From Hymenobacter glacieicola (lineage in GTDB: Bacteria; Bacteroidota; Bacteroidia; Cytophagales; Hymenobacteraceae): 64,000 bases of DNA. A model generated the notes under the pieces. That model worked only from the letters and a program-made list of their open reading frames with translations, did not search any database and had not been told where the DNA came from. Below are positions 9,883 to 19,111 of the stretch, one piece after another. The DNA lies in assembly GCF_014640315.1 (NCBI RefSeq), contig NZ_BMGS01000002.1, positions 469,313-533,312 on the forward strand. The letters are read 5' to 3'. The position numbers and the translations under genes were made by a program. How positions within the stretch are numbered: the first letter of the stretch is position 1; every line of letters starts with the position of its first letter.

Positions 9883-10874
9883 ATAGGTTGGTTAGTGCAA
9901 AACTGACTGACATAGCTACCTACTCAAACTTCCTACTATGAGGCTGAGTGCTCAGTGAGTATTTACTCACGGCTAACACTCATATGGAATAATAAAATAA
10001 AATTTTGTAATAAACAAATAATCAACCAGCTGTGCTAGCTGCATTCAACGGCACACTAGCGGCGCGACGTTGTGTTCATAATGACATGTTTACCAGGCGT
10101 TTGCTCTAGCAAGAGCCAAGCAAGGACTACTACTATTCCGAGCTTATGGTGCTACTACTCGTCGAAGGAAGTCTGAGCGGGTTTGGCAAAGGAATTCGCT
10201 TCCCTAATTTTCTAAAAACACGCATAGAGACATTATCAAAAATTACACAACTCATAAGACCATAATTACTTATATACCAAGTATTTACAACACAAACAAC
10301 TGACCCAATAATATAGACCTACTATCAAGTGTGTATTAGCCAAATAGAGCCTTTTAGAGGCTTGTTGCACCCTAGAAGTCTAAAAATTGAAACAGCCGTT
10401 TTCTTCCGCTTTCTACCTTCAGCGCTCCACGAAGCTCGCTGCTGAAGGATGTGCACTTTTGCTGATGCTGGCAGCAGTGGCTCTTTCATCATTCAGCAGA
10501 ACCAAAACCAGAGCAAAGTCTTTTGAGCGCGCGGCGGTTACGCGAAGAGCAGGTATGCAGTTTCCAACTTGACGCCACTGCTGCACCCCACGCGCAAGGT
10601 GCCTCGCTCAAGTTCTGCAGCAAACAGTTAGGGTTGCGTTGGACATAACTTGCTACTCACCATTAGCCCCTGCTACTCCACCTTTTAGGAAGAAAATCGC
10701 CACTATAAAAGGAAAGTTATAGGTAGGCTTTTCGCTTGTATCGGTTAAGTTGTTAGCTTAGGGACGAGCTGTTTAAAATCCTGGATTCACCTCGATAAGT
10801 ACTACTGCCGTCAGGGGGTGGAGCGTTGCTTACTCAGCCGATTATTACGTCCTGCCCCAGTTCCTGCCCGCCCC
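9883..10874. other. Long intergenic region between GH13 and the DUF6377 regulator
   Basis: Nearly 1 kb without a convincing gene, between divergent units. The part from about 9970 to 10390 is markedly AT-rich compared with the surroundings, as expected for promoters of both units. From 10418 to 10450 there is an imperfect inverted repeat (CCTTCAGC ... GCTGCTGAAGG). A 61-codon reading at 10387-10572 lacks coding character. No clear -33/-7 pair could be fixed. Confidence 0.5.
9944..9970. promoter_or_regulatory. Double palindrome upstream of the GH13 gene (candidate operator)
   Basis: Two overlapping palindromes, CTGAGTGCTCAG (9944-9955) and GTGAGTATTTACTCAC (9955-9970), lie 62-88 bp before the GH13 start codon in otherwise AT-rich DNA. 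This is a plausible operator for the neighbouring DUF6377 regulator, or a 5'-leader hairpin. The assignment to a regulator is inference. Confidence 0.4.
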
Positions 10875-12563
10875 ATGCTACACTCCCTGATTCTTCGTGG
10901 TATCCGGTTTATTGTTCTGGGGAGTCTGCTGCTGAGTGCCCTACCTGGTTGGGCCGGCGGCAGCCGCACGGATAGCCTGTTGCGGATGCTGGACCAAACG
11001 CTGGTCCACCAAGCCAGCTATGATAAGCAGCGCCTTGACCGGCTGGCCGCCCTGAAAGCCGAATTGCGGTCTGAGAAGGCTGATGCCAACGCCAGCTTCA
11101 CCTTATCGCTGCTGATTTGTGATGAATACCAGGTGTTTACCTATGACTCGGCTTTCGTTTACAGCCTCAAGATGGGAGCCCTGGCCCGGCAGCTTCGCAG
11201 CCCGGTAAAGCTGCAAACCGCCCGCACAAAGCTAGCCTACACGCTTCGCTCGGCTGGTTTGTTTAAAGACGCTTTCGATACGCTTAAAGCCATTGACGTT
11301 CGCCAGCTGGAGCCCCGCTACAAGGCCGAGTTCTACGAAATCTATAGCATTGTGTGTATTGAGTTGGCTGAGTACGACCAGGATGCTTTCTACCAACCTT
11401 ACTACACAGCCCAATCCGACGCTTACGCCGATACAGCGGCCCGATACAGTCGGCCCGGCTCCTACCCCCACCTGGCCCAACAGCTCTACCGAGCTAAACA
11501 GCGCAACGATTTGGGCGCGAGCATGGCCATCTACGCCCAGCTCCAGCGCCTACCCCTAACAGCTCACCAGGTTGCCATTAATGCCAGCTCCATGGCTAAG
11601 CTCTACGAAAATGCCGGCCTGAAGGAAAAAGCGCTGCAATTCATGGCCTTGGCCGCTATCAGTGACATCAAATCGGCAACGAAAGAAGGTATTGCCCTCT
11701 TTAAAGTATCCGATTACTGCTACCAGCGGGGCGACTTGTCGCGGGCCCGCTGGTATATCAGTGAGGCCCGGAAAGCCGCCAACTTCTACAAGGCCCGGCA
11801 ACGGTTGGTACAAATGTCGCCCATTTCTACCTTAATTGACGGCCGGAAAATCAGCCTCGTTGAAAAGCAGCGGCAGCAGGCTAACATATACGCCCTAGCC
11901 ATTGGGGTGCTGGCTACCCTGCTACTGGGCACGGCCTTCGTTATTTACTTCCAACTCCGACGCCTGCAATCAACGGGGCGCCTGCTGGCTGCCACCAACC
12001 AGGAGCTGCACCAGAACAATGTTCAGCTTCAGGCGCTCAACGCCCGGCAGCAGGACTTGAACGGCAAGTTGCAGGAACTTAACCAGGGCCTGAATGAGGC
12101 CAACCATGTGAAGGAGGAGTACATAGGATACTACTTCAACAATACCTCCCGCTACATCGACAAGCTGGAAGTACTCCAGAAAAAGCTCAGCACGCTGCTC
12201 TCAACCAAGCAGGTTGCGTCGGCGCAGCAGCTGGTGAAGGACATTGACATTAAGTCGGAGCGCAATGCTTTGTTCAAGGGCTTCGATACGGCCTTCATTC
12301 ACCTCTTCCCCAACTTTGTGGCCGAGTTTAATGCCTTGTTCACCGAGGCCGACCGGATTCAGCTGGCCGATGAGCATTTGCTTACGACGGAACTCCGCAT
12401 CTTCGCGCTTATCCGCCTGGGTATCAGCGACAGTGAGCAGATTAGCCGCATCCTGGGCTACTCTATTCATACCGTATACGCCTACAAAACCCGGGTTAAA
12501 AATCGTTCTTTCCTGCCCAACGAAACCTTTGAGGCGCGGGTGCTGGCCATTCAGGCCACCTAA
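10875..12563 (+). CDS. Membrane-anchored DUF6377 transcriptional regulator (SusR-like)
   Basis: A one-component sensor-regulator of the kind that controls polysaccharide utilisation loci in Bacteroidota. The protein has 562 residues from the chosen Met, which opens a signal sequence; a Met 19 codons upstream is less suitable. Order: signal or anchor segment (about 1-30), an alpha-helical TPR-like periplasmic part (about 35-330), one transmembrane helix around 337-361 ([20 protein letters not shown]), a coiled coil to about 420, and a C-terminal domain ending in a helix-turn-helix ([20 protein letters not shown] followed by [20 protein letters not shown]). That C-terminus is characteristic of DUF6377. 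It stands between the GH13-SusCD row and the GH65 gene, so it probably senses an alpha-glucoside released in the periplasm and activates both sides. Confidence 0.88.
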   Translation: MLHSLILRGIRFIVLGSLLLSALPGWAGGSRTDSLLRMLDQTLVHQASYDKQRLDRLAALKAELRSEKADANASFTLSLLICDEYQVFTYDSAFVYSLKMGALARQLRSPVKLQTARTKLAYTLRSAGLFKDAFDTLKAIDVRQLEPRYKAEFYEIYSIVCIELAEYDQDAFYQPYYTAQSDAYADTAARYSRPGSYPHLAQQLYRAKQRNDLGASMAIYAQLQRLPLTAHQVAINASSMAKLYENAGLKEKALQFMALAAISDIKSATKEGIALFKVSDYCYQRGDLSRARWYISEARKAANFYKARQRLVQMSPISTLIDGRKISLVEKQRQQANIYALAIGVLATLLLGTAFVIYFQLRRLQSTGRLLAATNQELHQNNVQLQALNARQQDLNGKLQELNQGLNEANHVKEEYIGYYFNNTSRYIDKLEVLQKKLSTLLSTKQVASAQQLVKDIDIKSERNALFKGFDTAFIHLFPNFVAEFNALFTEADRIQLADEHLLTTELRIFALIRLGISDSEQISRILGYSIHTVYAYKTRVKNRSFLPNETFEARVLAIQAT

Positions 12564-12842
12564 CGCTGGCTTGCTTATCCAAATCGGCCTGCGTGGTCTG
12601 GTGCCGCTTGTTGAAGCTGCTCGGGCTGCTTGTTTAGCTGCTGTTCAGATGCGCTCTGAGTGAGCTGCCTTGGCCTTGGTTCAGGCATGGAATACGGCGC
12701 TGGACAGCCATTCTACTACCTATAGGCCTTGGGCGAATAGGTTAGTTTTCCGCTGATGCCTAAACTATCGGCGGTCGGCTGCGGGGGTATTACTAGGTGC
12801 GCACTCAGTATTCTTTTCTTCCACTTTCTACCTACCTGCCTG

Positions 12843-14882
12843 TTGAAAACGTACCTCTGCGCCTGGTTGCTTTTGCTTGCGTTCCACCGGCCGCTGGCGG
12901 CTCAAACGCCCGACCCTTGGCGCATTACGGCGGAGAAGATTGACCCGGCCAATTACTACGGCGTAACGGTAGCCAACGGCATGCTGGGCATTGTGTCGGC
13001 GCCGGTGCCGTTTCAGGTGAAAAATGTGGTGCTGGCCGGGGCCTACGACCAGTACGGGCGGGGGCGGGTAAGCAACTTTCTCAACAGTTTCAACCTGCTG
13101 AATATGTATCTGGAGGTGGATGGCCACCGCCTGGGCGCCCAGGACGCCCGCAACTTCCACCAGCAGCTGGACATGCAGCGGGCCGCCCTGACCACTACCT
13201 TCGATTACGCCGACAAGGCCACCATCAGCTACACCACCTATGCCCTGCGCCACCTGCCCTACACGGTGCTGCTCGACGTATCCATCAGGGCCCGCAAGGA
13301 CGTGGCCCTAACGGCCGCCAGCGTGATGGAAGCCCCCGATGCCCTGCGCGAGGTGCAGAATTATTACAACGAAATCGACCGGCCCCACACTACCCTAAGC
13401 CTGCTCACTTCCTCGGCCAAAAGTCCCACGGGCAAGCTGCTGCTCTGCGCCAGCACTAGTTTTCTGTTTGAGGAGCCGCACGGGCAGGAGCCGCGCATCA
13501 TTCATGAAATGTGGGACAACAACATGCACCTGATGAAGTTCAGCAGGGCGCTAAAGGCTGGCCAAACCTATGCCTACGCCGTGGCGGGCTCCAGCATCAC
13601 CTCGGCCCACCACCCCGACCCGCTGAACGAGGCCGAGCGCCTGACCATCTTCGCCCGCCTGGAAGGTCGGAAGCGGCTGCTGGAGTTTCACGAAAAAGAC
13701 TGGCAGAGGCTCTGGCAAAGCGACATTCAGATAACCGGCGACGCCCAGGCCCAGCAAGATGTGCACAGCATGCTCTACCACCTCTACAGCTTCTCCAGGG
13801 CTGGCACCGACTACTCGCCCTCGCCGATGGGCCTCTCGGGTCTGGGCTACAACGGCCACGTGTTCTGGGACACCGACGTGTGGATGTTCCCGGTACTGGC
13901 CGTGCTGCAGCCCGAAATTGCCAAGTCGTTAGTAGAATACCGCTTCAACCGCCTGGAGTTGGCCCGGCGCAACGCCTTTGCCCACGGCTATAAGGGCGCC
14001 ATGTACCCCTGGGAAAGTGCCGATACGGGCGTGGAAGAAACGCCCGTCTGGGCCCTTAGCGGACCGTTTGAGCACCACATTTCGGCCTGCGTGGCACTGG
14101 CGGCCTGGCAGTACTACTGCGTAACCCAGGATAAGGAATGGCTGCGCGAGAAAGGCTGGCCCATACTCTCCGCCACCGCCGATTTCTGGGCCAGTCGGGT
14201 GGAGCGCAACGGCCCGGGCCACTACGACATCAAGAACGTGGTGGCCGCCGACGAGTGGGCCGAAAACGTGGACAATAACGCCTTTACCAATGCCGCCGCC
14301 CGCGTGAATCTGCAAAACGCCACGGCCGCCGCCCGGCTGCTGGGCTTGCGCCCTACCCCCGACTGGCAGCACGTAGCGCAGAACATCCCGCTTCTGCGCA
14401 TGCCCGACGGTGTAACCCAGGAACACGCCACTTACCGCGGCCAGGGCATCAAGCAGGCTGACGTGAACCTGCTGGCTTATCCCCTGGGCGTTATCACCGA
14501 CCCCGCCCAGATTCGTAAGGACCTGGTTTACTACGAAACCCGCGTACCCAATGAGGGCACGCCAGCCATGACCCAGGCCATCTTCGCCCTGCTCTACGCC
14601 CGGCTCGGCGACGGAGCCAAGGCCCAGCACTTTTTCCAGGACGCCTACCAGCCCAATCTGCTGCCCCCGTTCCGCGTCATTGCCGAAACCAAGGGCGGCA
14701 CCAACCCCTATTTTGCTACTGGTGCGGGCGGCGTGCTTCAGGCCGTGCTCATGGGCTTCGGCGGCCTTGATATTACGCCCTCTGGCATCACCCAGCGCAA
14801 AACTACTCTGCCAACCGGCTGGCAATCGGTGAAGATTACCGGCGTGGGAGTGCAGCGCAAAACCTATTCCGTAAGCCGCTGA
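12843..14882 (+). CDS. Secreted GH65 enzyme, kojibiose-hydrolase type
   Basis: Family GH65 contains inverting phosphorylases and hydrolases of alpha-glucosides. This protein is exported, which argues for a hydrolase, because phosphorylases are cytoplasmic. A TTG start is proposed because it opens a compact signal peptide (KTYLCAWLLLLAFHRPLAAQ) and gives 679 residues; an ATG 87 bp upstream would add a poorly shaped leader. The (alpha/alpha)6 barrel carries GHVFWDTDVWMFPVL, the general acid Glu471 in ADEWAENVDNNAFTN, and a candidate base Glu615 in IAETKGGTNPYFATGAGG. The last motif, a glutamate where phosphorylases carry phosphate-binding residues, is what I recall from characterised Flavobacterium and Mucilaginibacter kojibiose hydrolases. 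Acid-trehalase activity is the alternative. It follows the DUF6377 regulator on the same strand. Confidence 0.85.
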   Translation: MKTYLCAWLLLLAFHRPLAAQTPDPWRITAEKIDPANYYGVTVANGMLGIVSAPVPFQVKNVVLAGAYDQYGRGRVSNFLNSFNLLNMYLEVDGHRLGAQDARNFHQQLDMQRAALTTTFDYADKATISYTTYALRHLPYTVLLDVSIRARKDVALTAASVMEAPDALREVQNYYNEIDRPHTTLSLLTSSAKSPTGKLLLCASTSFLFEEPHGQEPRIIHEMWDNNMHLMKFSRALKAGQTYAYAVAGSSITSAHHPDPLNEAERLTIFARLEGRKRLLEFHEKDWQRLWQSDIQITGDAQAQQDVHSMLYHLYSFSRAGTDYSPSPMGLSGLGYNGHVFWDTDVWMFPVLAVLQPEIAKSLVEYRFNRLELARRNAFAHGYKGAMYPWESADTGVEETPVWALSGPFEHHISACVALAAWQYYCVTQDKEWLREKGWPILSATADFWASRVERNGPGHYDIKNVVAADEWAENVDNNAFTNAAARVNLQNATAAARLLGLRPTPDWQHVAQNIPLLRMPDGVTQEHATYRGQGIKQADVNLLAYPLGVITDPAQIRKDLVYYETRVPNEGTPAMTQAIFALLYARLGDGAKAQHFFQDAYQPNLLPPFRVIAETKGGTNPYFATGAGGVLQAVLMGFGGLDITPSGITQRKTTLPTGWQSVKITGVGVQRKTYSVSR

Positions 14883-14904
14883 ACTGAAGGCTAGCCACAA
14901 GCAC

Positions 14905-14949
14905 TAACACCCCGCAGCCCGGCGTAATACATTGGGCTGCGGGGTGTTA
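14905..14949. terminator. Bidirectional hairpin after GH65
   Basis: A perfect 16-bp stem (TAACACCCCGCAGCCC and its complement) with a 13-nt loop lies between the converging GH65 gene and the small minus-strand gene. There is no long T run, but its size and position fit a shared terminator. Confidence 0.65.
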
Positions 14950-14966
14950 AGTGAATTTGCTAGCAG

Positions 14967-15224
14967 CTACAGCGGCTCGTCGTTGCTGGTATTGCTGGCG
15001 CTAGGGTCTGAGTCGCCGCCCGAGTCGGATGAGGTAGTAGAGGCGGTTGAGTCGGTAGGCGTTTCGGTTTCGGAAGAGGTTTCTGCTGGCTCAGTTGGGG
15101 TAGCCTCGGGGCGTGGTAGGTTGGTGGCGTGGTCCGCGTCGGCGCTCTGGGTATCGGTGGTGCCTTTTGCGGGTAAGGTGTTCTCAGCGGGCTTGGGCTG
15201 TTTGGAAGTGTTTTTAGGGTCCAT
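14967..15224 (-). CDS. Small acidic low-complexity protein, unknown
   Basis: An 85-residue protein made mostly of Ser, Thr, Asp, Glu, Pro and Ala, with no signal peptide, membrane segment or recognised domain. It is likely disordered (for example TSSETETPTDSTASTTSSDS). It ends beside the GH65 terminator and reads as a single-gene unit. I do not recognise a family. The composition is that of a genuine low-complexity bacterial protein, but it could be a chance reading frame. Confidence 0.5.
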   Translation of the reverse strand: MDPKNTSKQPKPAENTLPAKGTTDTQSADADHATNLPRPEATPTEPAETSSETETPTDSTASTTSSDSGGDSDPSASNTSNDEPL

Positions 15225-15370
15225 GACGGGTAGTGCCTAAGAATTTACAAGAACTGCTAACGAGGTAGCAGCTATTATACCCATATACGTTGAAGCTGAA
15301 CAGTTGGGTATCTTCAACCCTGCTGATTCAAACTACGTTACATACCTATTCACCATTCCCCTTGTCAAGC

Positions 15371-15604
15371 ATGAGCATCTTTGGTTCCGACCGCCCAAGC
15401 GGTACACTAGGTGGCCTCATTTCGGGCCTGTTTGGCGGTAGAAACGCCGCTACCCCTTCCACCGGCGCCTACAACATCCCGGCCCGCTCCGGCGGCAACC
15501 GGAAGCTGCTGGGTGGCGCCCTGCTGGCCGCCGGCGCAGCCTACTTCTACAACCGCAACAGAAACAAAAACAACGCCGCTACCACCTTTAACCCGAACCT
15601 GTAG
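15371..15604 (+). CDS. Small glycine-rich protein with one hydrophobic segment
   Basis: A 77-residue protein from the ATG that precedes SIFGSDRPSG; an upstream in-frame start has no support. It contains glycine-rich stretches (GGLISGLFGG), a short hydrophobic helix around 48-60 (LLGGALLAAGAAYFY) and an Asn/Arg-rich tail (NRNRNKNN). It may be membrane-attached. A strong hairpin follows 20 bp after the stop, which supports a real transcript. Function unknown. Confidence 0.6.
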   Translation: MSIFGSDRPSGTLGGLISGLFGGRNAATPSTGAYNIPARSGGNRKLLGGALLAAGAAYFYNRNRNKNNAATTFNPNL

Positions 15605-15623
15605 GTTGCCCGCCTGAATAGTT

Positions 15624-15668
15624 GAAAGCCCCACCGCTGACCAGTTTTGGTTAGCAGTGGGGCTTTTG
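15624..15668. terminator. Terminator after the small glycine-rich gene
   Basis: A long imperfect stem (AAAGCCCCACCGCTGACCA / TGGTTAGCAGTGGGGCTTT) with a short loop and a T-rich 3' flank on the plus strand. It is well placed to end the 77-codon gene. Confidence 0.75.
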
Positions 15669-15748
15669 TTTGCTAGTGGTACACACTTAACCGACGTGAG
15701 TTTAGCATAACGTACTTCGTAGCAACCATCAAGCATTCTTTCCAAGAG

Positions 15749-16292
15749 TTACTCTACAAAGACTGGCATAGATGTAATTAATTCAAAATGCCCGTAATCC
15801 TTGATTTCTGTCCCAGGTACATTTTCTTCCCGAATCACCCATTCACCAACACGCTCGCCCTTGTATCGAACTCCTTGCATTCGAAGCTGATTATTGCAGG
15901 CCCACCAAGTAGATATACCATACGGTTCACCGTCTACAAATATTCCTTCAAAAGCAAATGACCCATTTTCACAAACCTCTCTTCTTAACTCATAATCTTG
16001 TGTTTGAGCGTGATATGACTCAAACACAAGATTTTGGTATTGATAGCGTCGTTGTAAAAAAACTTTTTTTGAAAAATAATTTCTCATCTCGAATTGTGCT
16101 GTCTCGCCAAAATACAGTTACAACGGAATCTGCATGTAGTTTGCACTGTAATAGTATATTTTCTTTGACAGTGTTATACCATCTTTCTTGATACCATGAT
16201 ACGTAAGTTTGGCAGCTACAGAGTAGTGCAGTAAACACCGTTCCTAAAGCAATTAATTTATAGATAATACTTTGCTTTCTTATCTTATACAT
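15749..16292 (-). pseudogene. Frameshifted small lipoprotein (MORN-like C-terminus)
   Basis: Two overlapping minus-strand frames make sense only as one protein. The first gives a start at MYKIRKQSII, a hydrophobic segment with a lipobox-like LLCSC, and continues to DEKLFFKK. The second frame continues with VFLQRRYQYQNLVFE and runs to the end, with repeats of the type GIFVDGEPYGIS and GVRYKGERVGEW that recall MORN motifs. The break falls in a run of seven A followed by G and seven T (minus strand, about 16056-16070); losing one base would restore a protein of about 180 residues. It may be a true mutation, a phase-variable tract or a sequencing error. The gene is much richer in AT than its neighbours, suggesting acquisition. 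Confidence 0.6.
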
Positions 16293-16345
16293 GCTACATA
16301 TTATTATTTTTTCACCTAACTGTCCATTCGCTAAGTAGTACAAAT

Positions 16346-18646
16346 TTAACCCTCCGACGGCCGCGCCGCCATCGTAAACACCAGTTCCCCGCCATTCAGA
16401 ATATCCTGATGATTCAGGAACGGCCGCGTGAGTTTCTGGCCGTTTAGGCGGGCTTCTTTTACATATACGTTTTTGTCGCTCTGGTTTTTGACGGTAATGC
16501 GGAAGGTTTTGCCGGTTGAGAGGCGTAGGGTAGCGCCGTGGATGGCGGGGCTGCCGAGGGCGTACTCGGGGGAACCGGGGGCTACGGGGTAGAAGCCCAG
16601 GGCCGAGAAGATGTACCAGGCCGACATCTGCCCGCAGTCGTCGTTGCCGCCGAGGCCATCGGGGGTGGGACGGTACATCTTGGGCAGAATCATGCGCACG
16701 CGGGCCTGGGTTTTCCAGGGCTGGTTGGTCCAGTTGTAGAGGTAGGCGGCGTGGTGGGCGGGCTCATTACCGTGCACATAGTTCCCGATAATACCGTCGC
16801 GGGTGATGTCCTCGGTTTCGGCGAAGAACTTATCGGGCAGGTGCATGGTGAACAGAGAATCCAGGTGGGGCACGAAGCGGGCGTTGCCACCCATTTTGGC
16901 GATGAGCGCGGCGGGGTCCTGGGGCACGTAGAGGCTGTAATTCCAGGCGTTGCCCTCAATGAAGCCCTGGTTGTGGGTGCTCAGCACGTCGAACTCCCGG
17001 CGGAACGAGCCATCGGAAAGGCGCGGGCGCATAAACCCGATGCGCTGGTCATAGACGTTCTGCCAGTTCTGGGCGCGCTTGCTGAATTCCTGCTCAATAT
17101 CCTGGCGGCCCAGCTTGCGGGCAGCCTGGGCAATGCACCAGTCGTCGTAGGCGTACTCCAGGGTTTTCGAGACGGAGGAGCCGCTCTTATCCTCGGGCAC
17201 GTAGCCCAGGCGCAGGTAGTCCCCGATGCCGTCGTACCATTGCTGGCGGGCGGTGGTTACGCAGGCATCCAGGGCCTTATTGGCATCGAAGGGGGCGTTG
17301 CCCTTGATGATGGCATCGGCCACGACGGGCACCGCGTGGTAGCCAATCATGCACCAGTTCTCGTTGGCGTAGTGGCTCCACACCGGCAGCATGTGCTCGG
17401 CGCTCTGCTGGTAATGCGCCAGCATCGACTGAATCATGTCGGCGTTGCGCTGGGGCTGCACTACGTTGAACAGCGGGTGCAGGGCCCGGTAGGTATCCCA
17501 GAGCGAGAAGGTGGTGTAGTTGGTGAAGCCTTCCGCCTTATGAATGTTCTGGTCGAGGCCGCGGTACTGCCCATCTACGTCCTGGTAGGTGGTAGGGCTC
17601 AGGAAGGCATGGTAGAGGGCCGTGTAGAAGTTGTCCTTGTCTACCCGTTTCGGGCTCTGGATGGTCACCTTGCTTAGCTCCTGCTGCCATTGCTCCTGCC
17701 CCTGGCGCTTCACTTGCTCGAAGTTCCAGCCCGGCAGCTCGGCCCGCAGGTTGCGCAACCCCCCCTCCGTACTCACCGAGGACAAGGCCATTTTCAGCTT
17801 AATCTTCTCCCCGGCTTCCGTCTTGAAATCGAAGTACAGGCGCAGCTGCTCGCCGGCCTGCTCCGGGAAGTTATGGGCCTGATCGAAGCGGCCCCAGAAC
17901 CCGCGGTACGCCTGCTTTTTGGCGTAGTTGCGGGCCCCGTACTGGCGGAAGGGCTTGGAAAACTGCAGAGCGAAGTACTGGGTACGGGTGCGGGCCCAGC
18001 CGTGGGTCTGGCGGTAGCCGGTCACCAGCGAGTCGTTTTCCACCCGCACAAAAGTCCAGACGTTCTTATCGGGGTAGTTGTAGATGCCGGCCGTGAGGTC
18101 GAGGATAATGTGGGCCTCGTCAGCCTTGGGGAAGGTGTACTGGTGCATCCCTACCCGGTTGGTCGCCGTCAACTCGGCCAGGATGTTGTGGTCGTCGAGC
18201 TTCACGCGGTAGTAGGCCGGCTCGGCTACCTCATTCTTATGCGAAAACGCGGAGCGGAAGCCACTCTGAGGTTTATCGGCAGTGCCGGGGTTGAGCTGCA
18301 GCGGCCCGGTCGTGGGCATGATGAGGAAGTCGCCGAGGTCAGAGTGACCGGTGCCGCTGAAGTGGGTGTGCGAAAACCCGACGATGGTGTTGTCCTCGTA
18401 CTGGTAGCCGGCGCAGTATTCGTACACCTTGGGGTTGTACTTGCCGTTCAGCTCGTAGCTGATAGTATCAGTATCGGGCGAGAGCTGTACCATGCCAAAC
18501 GGCACCGTCGCGCCCGGAAACGTGTGCCCCATGCGCTGCGTCCCCACAATGGGGTGGGCGTACTGCACCAGGTTTTCAGCAGGCTTCGGAGTTTGAGCGA
18601 GGGTAGGCAGGGCCGTGAGCAGCGCGGCCAGCAGCGAGAGTTTCAT
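16346..18646 (-). CDS. Secreted GH92 alpha-mannosidase
   Basis: Calcium-dependent inverting exo-alpha-mannosidase acting on mannan or N-glycan side chains in the periplasm or at the surface. It has 766 residues, with a signal peptide (MKLSLLAALLTALPTLAQ) that sets the start 22 codons inside the longest frame. Family landmarks are VGTQRMGHTFPGATVPFGMVQ near the start, GFSHTHFSGTG, the (alpha/alpha)6 domain with FSLWDTYRALHPLF, GNEPAHHAAYLYNWT, and near the end GLGGNDDCGQMSAWYIFSALGFYP with the catalytic-site acidic residues. It stands alone with no SusCD next to it, so it may be a constitutive or separately regulated enzyme. The GH92 call is very secure; linkage (1,2-, 1,3-, 1,4- or 1,6-) is not visible. 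Confidence 0.95.
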   Translation of the reverse strand: MKLSLLAALLTALPTLAQTPKPAENLVQYAHPIVGTQRMGHTFPGATVPFGMVQLSPDTDTISYELNGKYNPKVYEYCAGYQYEDNTIVGFSHTHFSGTGHSDLGDFLIMPTTGPLQLNPGTADKPQSGFRSAFSHKNEVAEPAYYRVKLDDHNILAELTATNRVGMHQYTFPKADEAHIILDLTAGIYNYPDKNVWTFVRVENDSLVTGYRQTHGWARTRTQYFALQFSKPFRQYGARNYAKKQAYRGFWGRFDQAHNFPEQAGEQLRLYFDFKTEAGEKIKLKMALSSVSTEGGLRNLRAELPGWNFEQVKRQGQEQWQQELSKVTIQSPKRVDKDNFYTALYHAFLSPTTYQDVDGQYRGLDQNIHKAEGFTNYTTFSLWDTYRALHPLFNVVQPQRNADMIQSMLAHYQQSAEHMLPVWSHYANENWCMIGYHAVPVVADAIIKGNAPFDANKALDACVTTARQQWYDGIGDYLRLGYVPEDKSGSSVSKTLEYAYDDWCIAQAARKLGRQDIEQEFSKRAQNWQNVYDQRIGFMRPRLSDGSFRREFDVLSTHNQGFIEGNAWNYSLYVPQDPAALIAKMGGNARFVPHLDSLFTMHLPDKFFAETEDITRDGIIGNYVHGNEPAHHAAYLYNWTNQPWKTQARVRMILPKMYRPTPDGLGGNDDCGQMSAWYIFSALGFYPVAPGSPEYALGSPAIHGATLRLSTGKTFRITVKNQSDKNVYVKEARLNGQKLTRPFLNHQDILNGGELVFTMAARPSEG

Positions 18647-18708
18647 CAGCTTCAATCGGAGTAGCGTTGAGGCTGGGAAGGTAGGAAAGGTGGGGTATAA
18701 ACAGATGG

Positions 18709-19053
18709 TCATTCTTCAAACCACCTTTTCCTCATAGCGACATAAGTCAAGTGCCTTATCATTATATTCTTAACTTTTAGCTTGTCACGCTCAGACGCCG
18801 AGAAAATAGATTTTATCAATCTAAAGAGTATAAAATTCTCGTTAGTCACATATTTTTCAACAGCAAAGTCTTGCGGATTAGCAATCTGAAATTGCGTGAA
18901 GAAATCTTCGTAGAAAATAATTGTATCAAGCCCTGCTATACGTACGTCTTCTTCGATTCTTGTGTCTTCTGACAATTTATTCTTCGCTATACCAAGCTGA
19001 TTTGAAACGAATATTTTAACAATTTCAAGTGCTTGCTGATATTCTATATCCAT
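18709..19053 (-). CDS. DUF1493-like small acidic protein
   Basis: A 114-residue cytoplasmic protein with no signal peptide. The N-terminal half (IVKIFVSNQLGIAKNKLSED followed by TRIEEDVRIAGLD) has the helix pattern of DUF1493, a family distantly similar to acyl-carrier proteins, and the end (IRHLTYVAMRKRWFEE) matches the closing motif of that family. It lacks the serine of a phosphopantetheine site (reads IAGLDT). It is AT-rich compared with its neighbours and comes 63 bp before the GH92 start on the same strand. Function is unknown; some relatives sit among immunity-like small genes. The family call is from motif memory only. Confidence 0.6.
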   Translation of the reverse strand: MDIEYQQALEIVKIFVSNQLGIAKNKLSEDTRIEEDVRIAGLDTIIFYEDFFTQFQIANPQDFAVEKYVTNENFILFRLIKSIFSASERDKLKVKNIMIRHLTYVAMRKRWFEE

Positions 19054-19111
19054 TACTCAAAACAGAAATTACGTTTTTCTAGTCCCTTAGAAACAAGGCA
19101 ATACTATCCCC

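Noticed and set aside
10387-10572. Short frame in the AT/GC transition between GH13 and the regulator
   Set aside because: It has no recognisable features, overlaps an inverted repeat, and has composition unlike the neighbouring genes.
16020-16343. Reading the two halves of the split lipoprotein as two separate overlapping genes
   Set aside because: The first half has no sensible C-terminus and the second no start region; joining them across the homopolymer gives one coherent protein.
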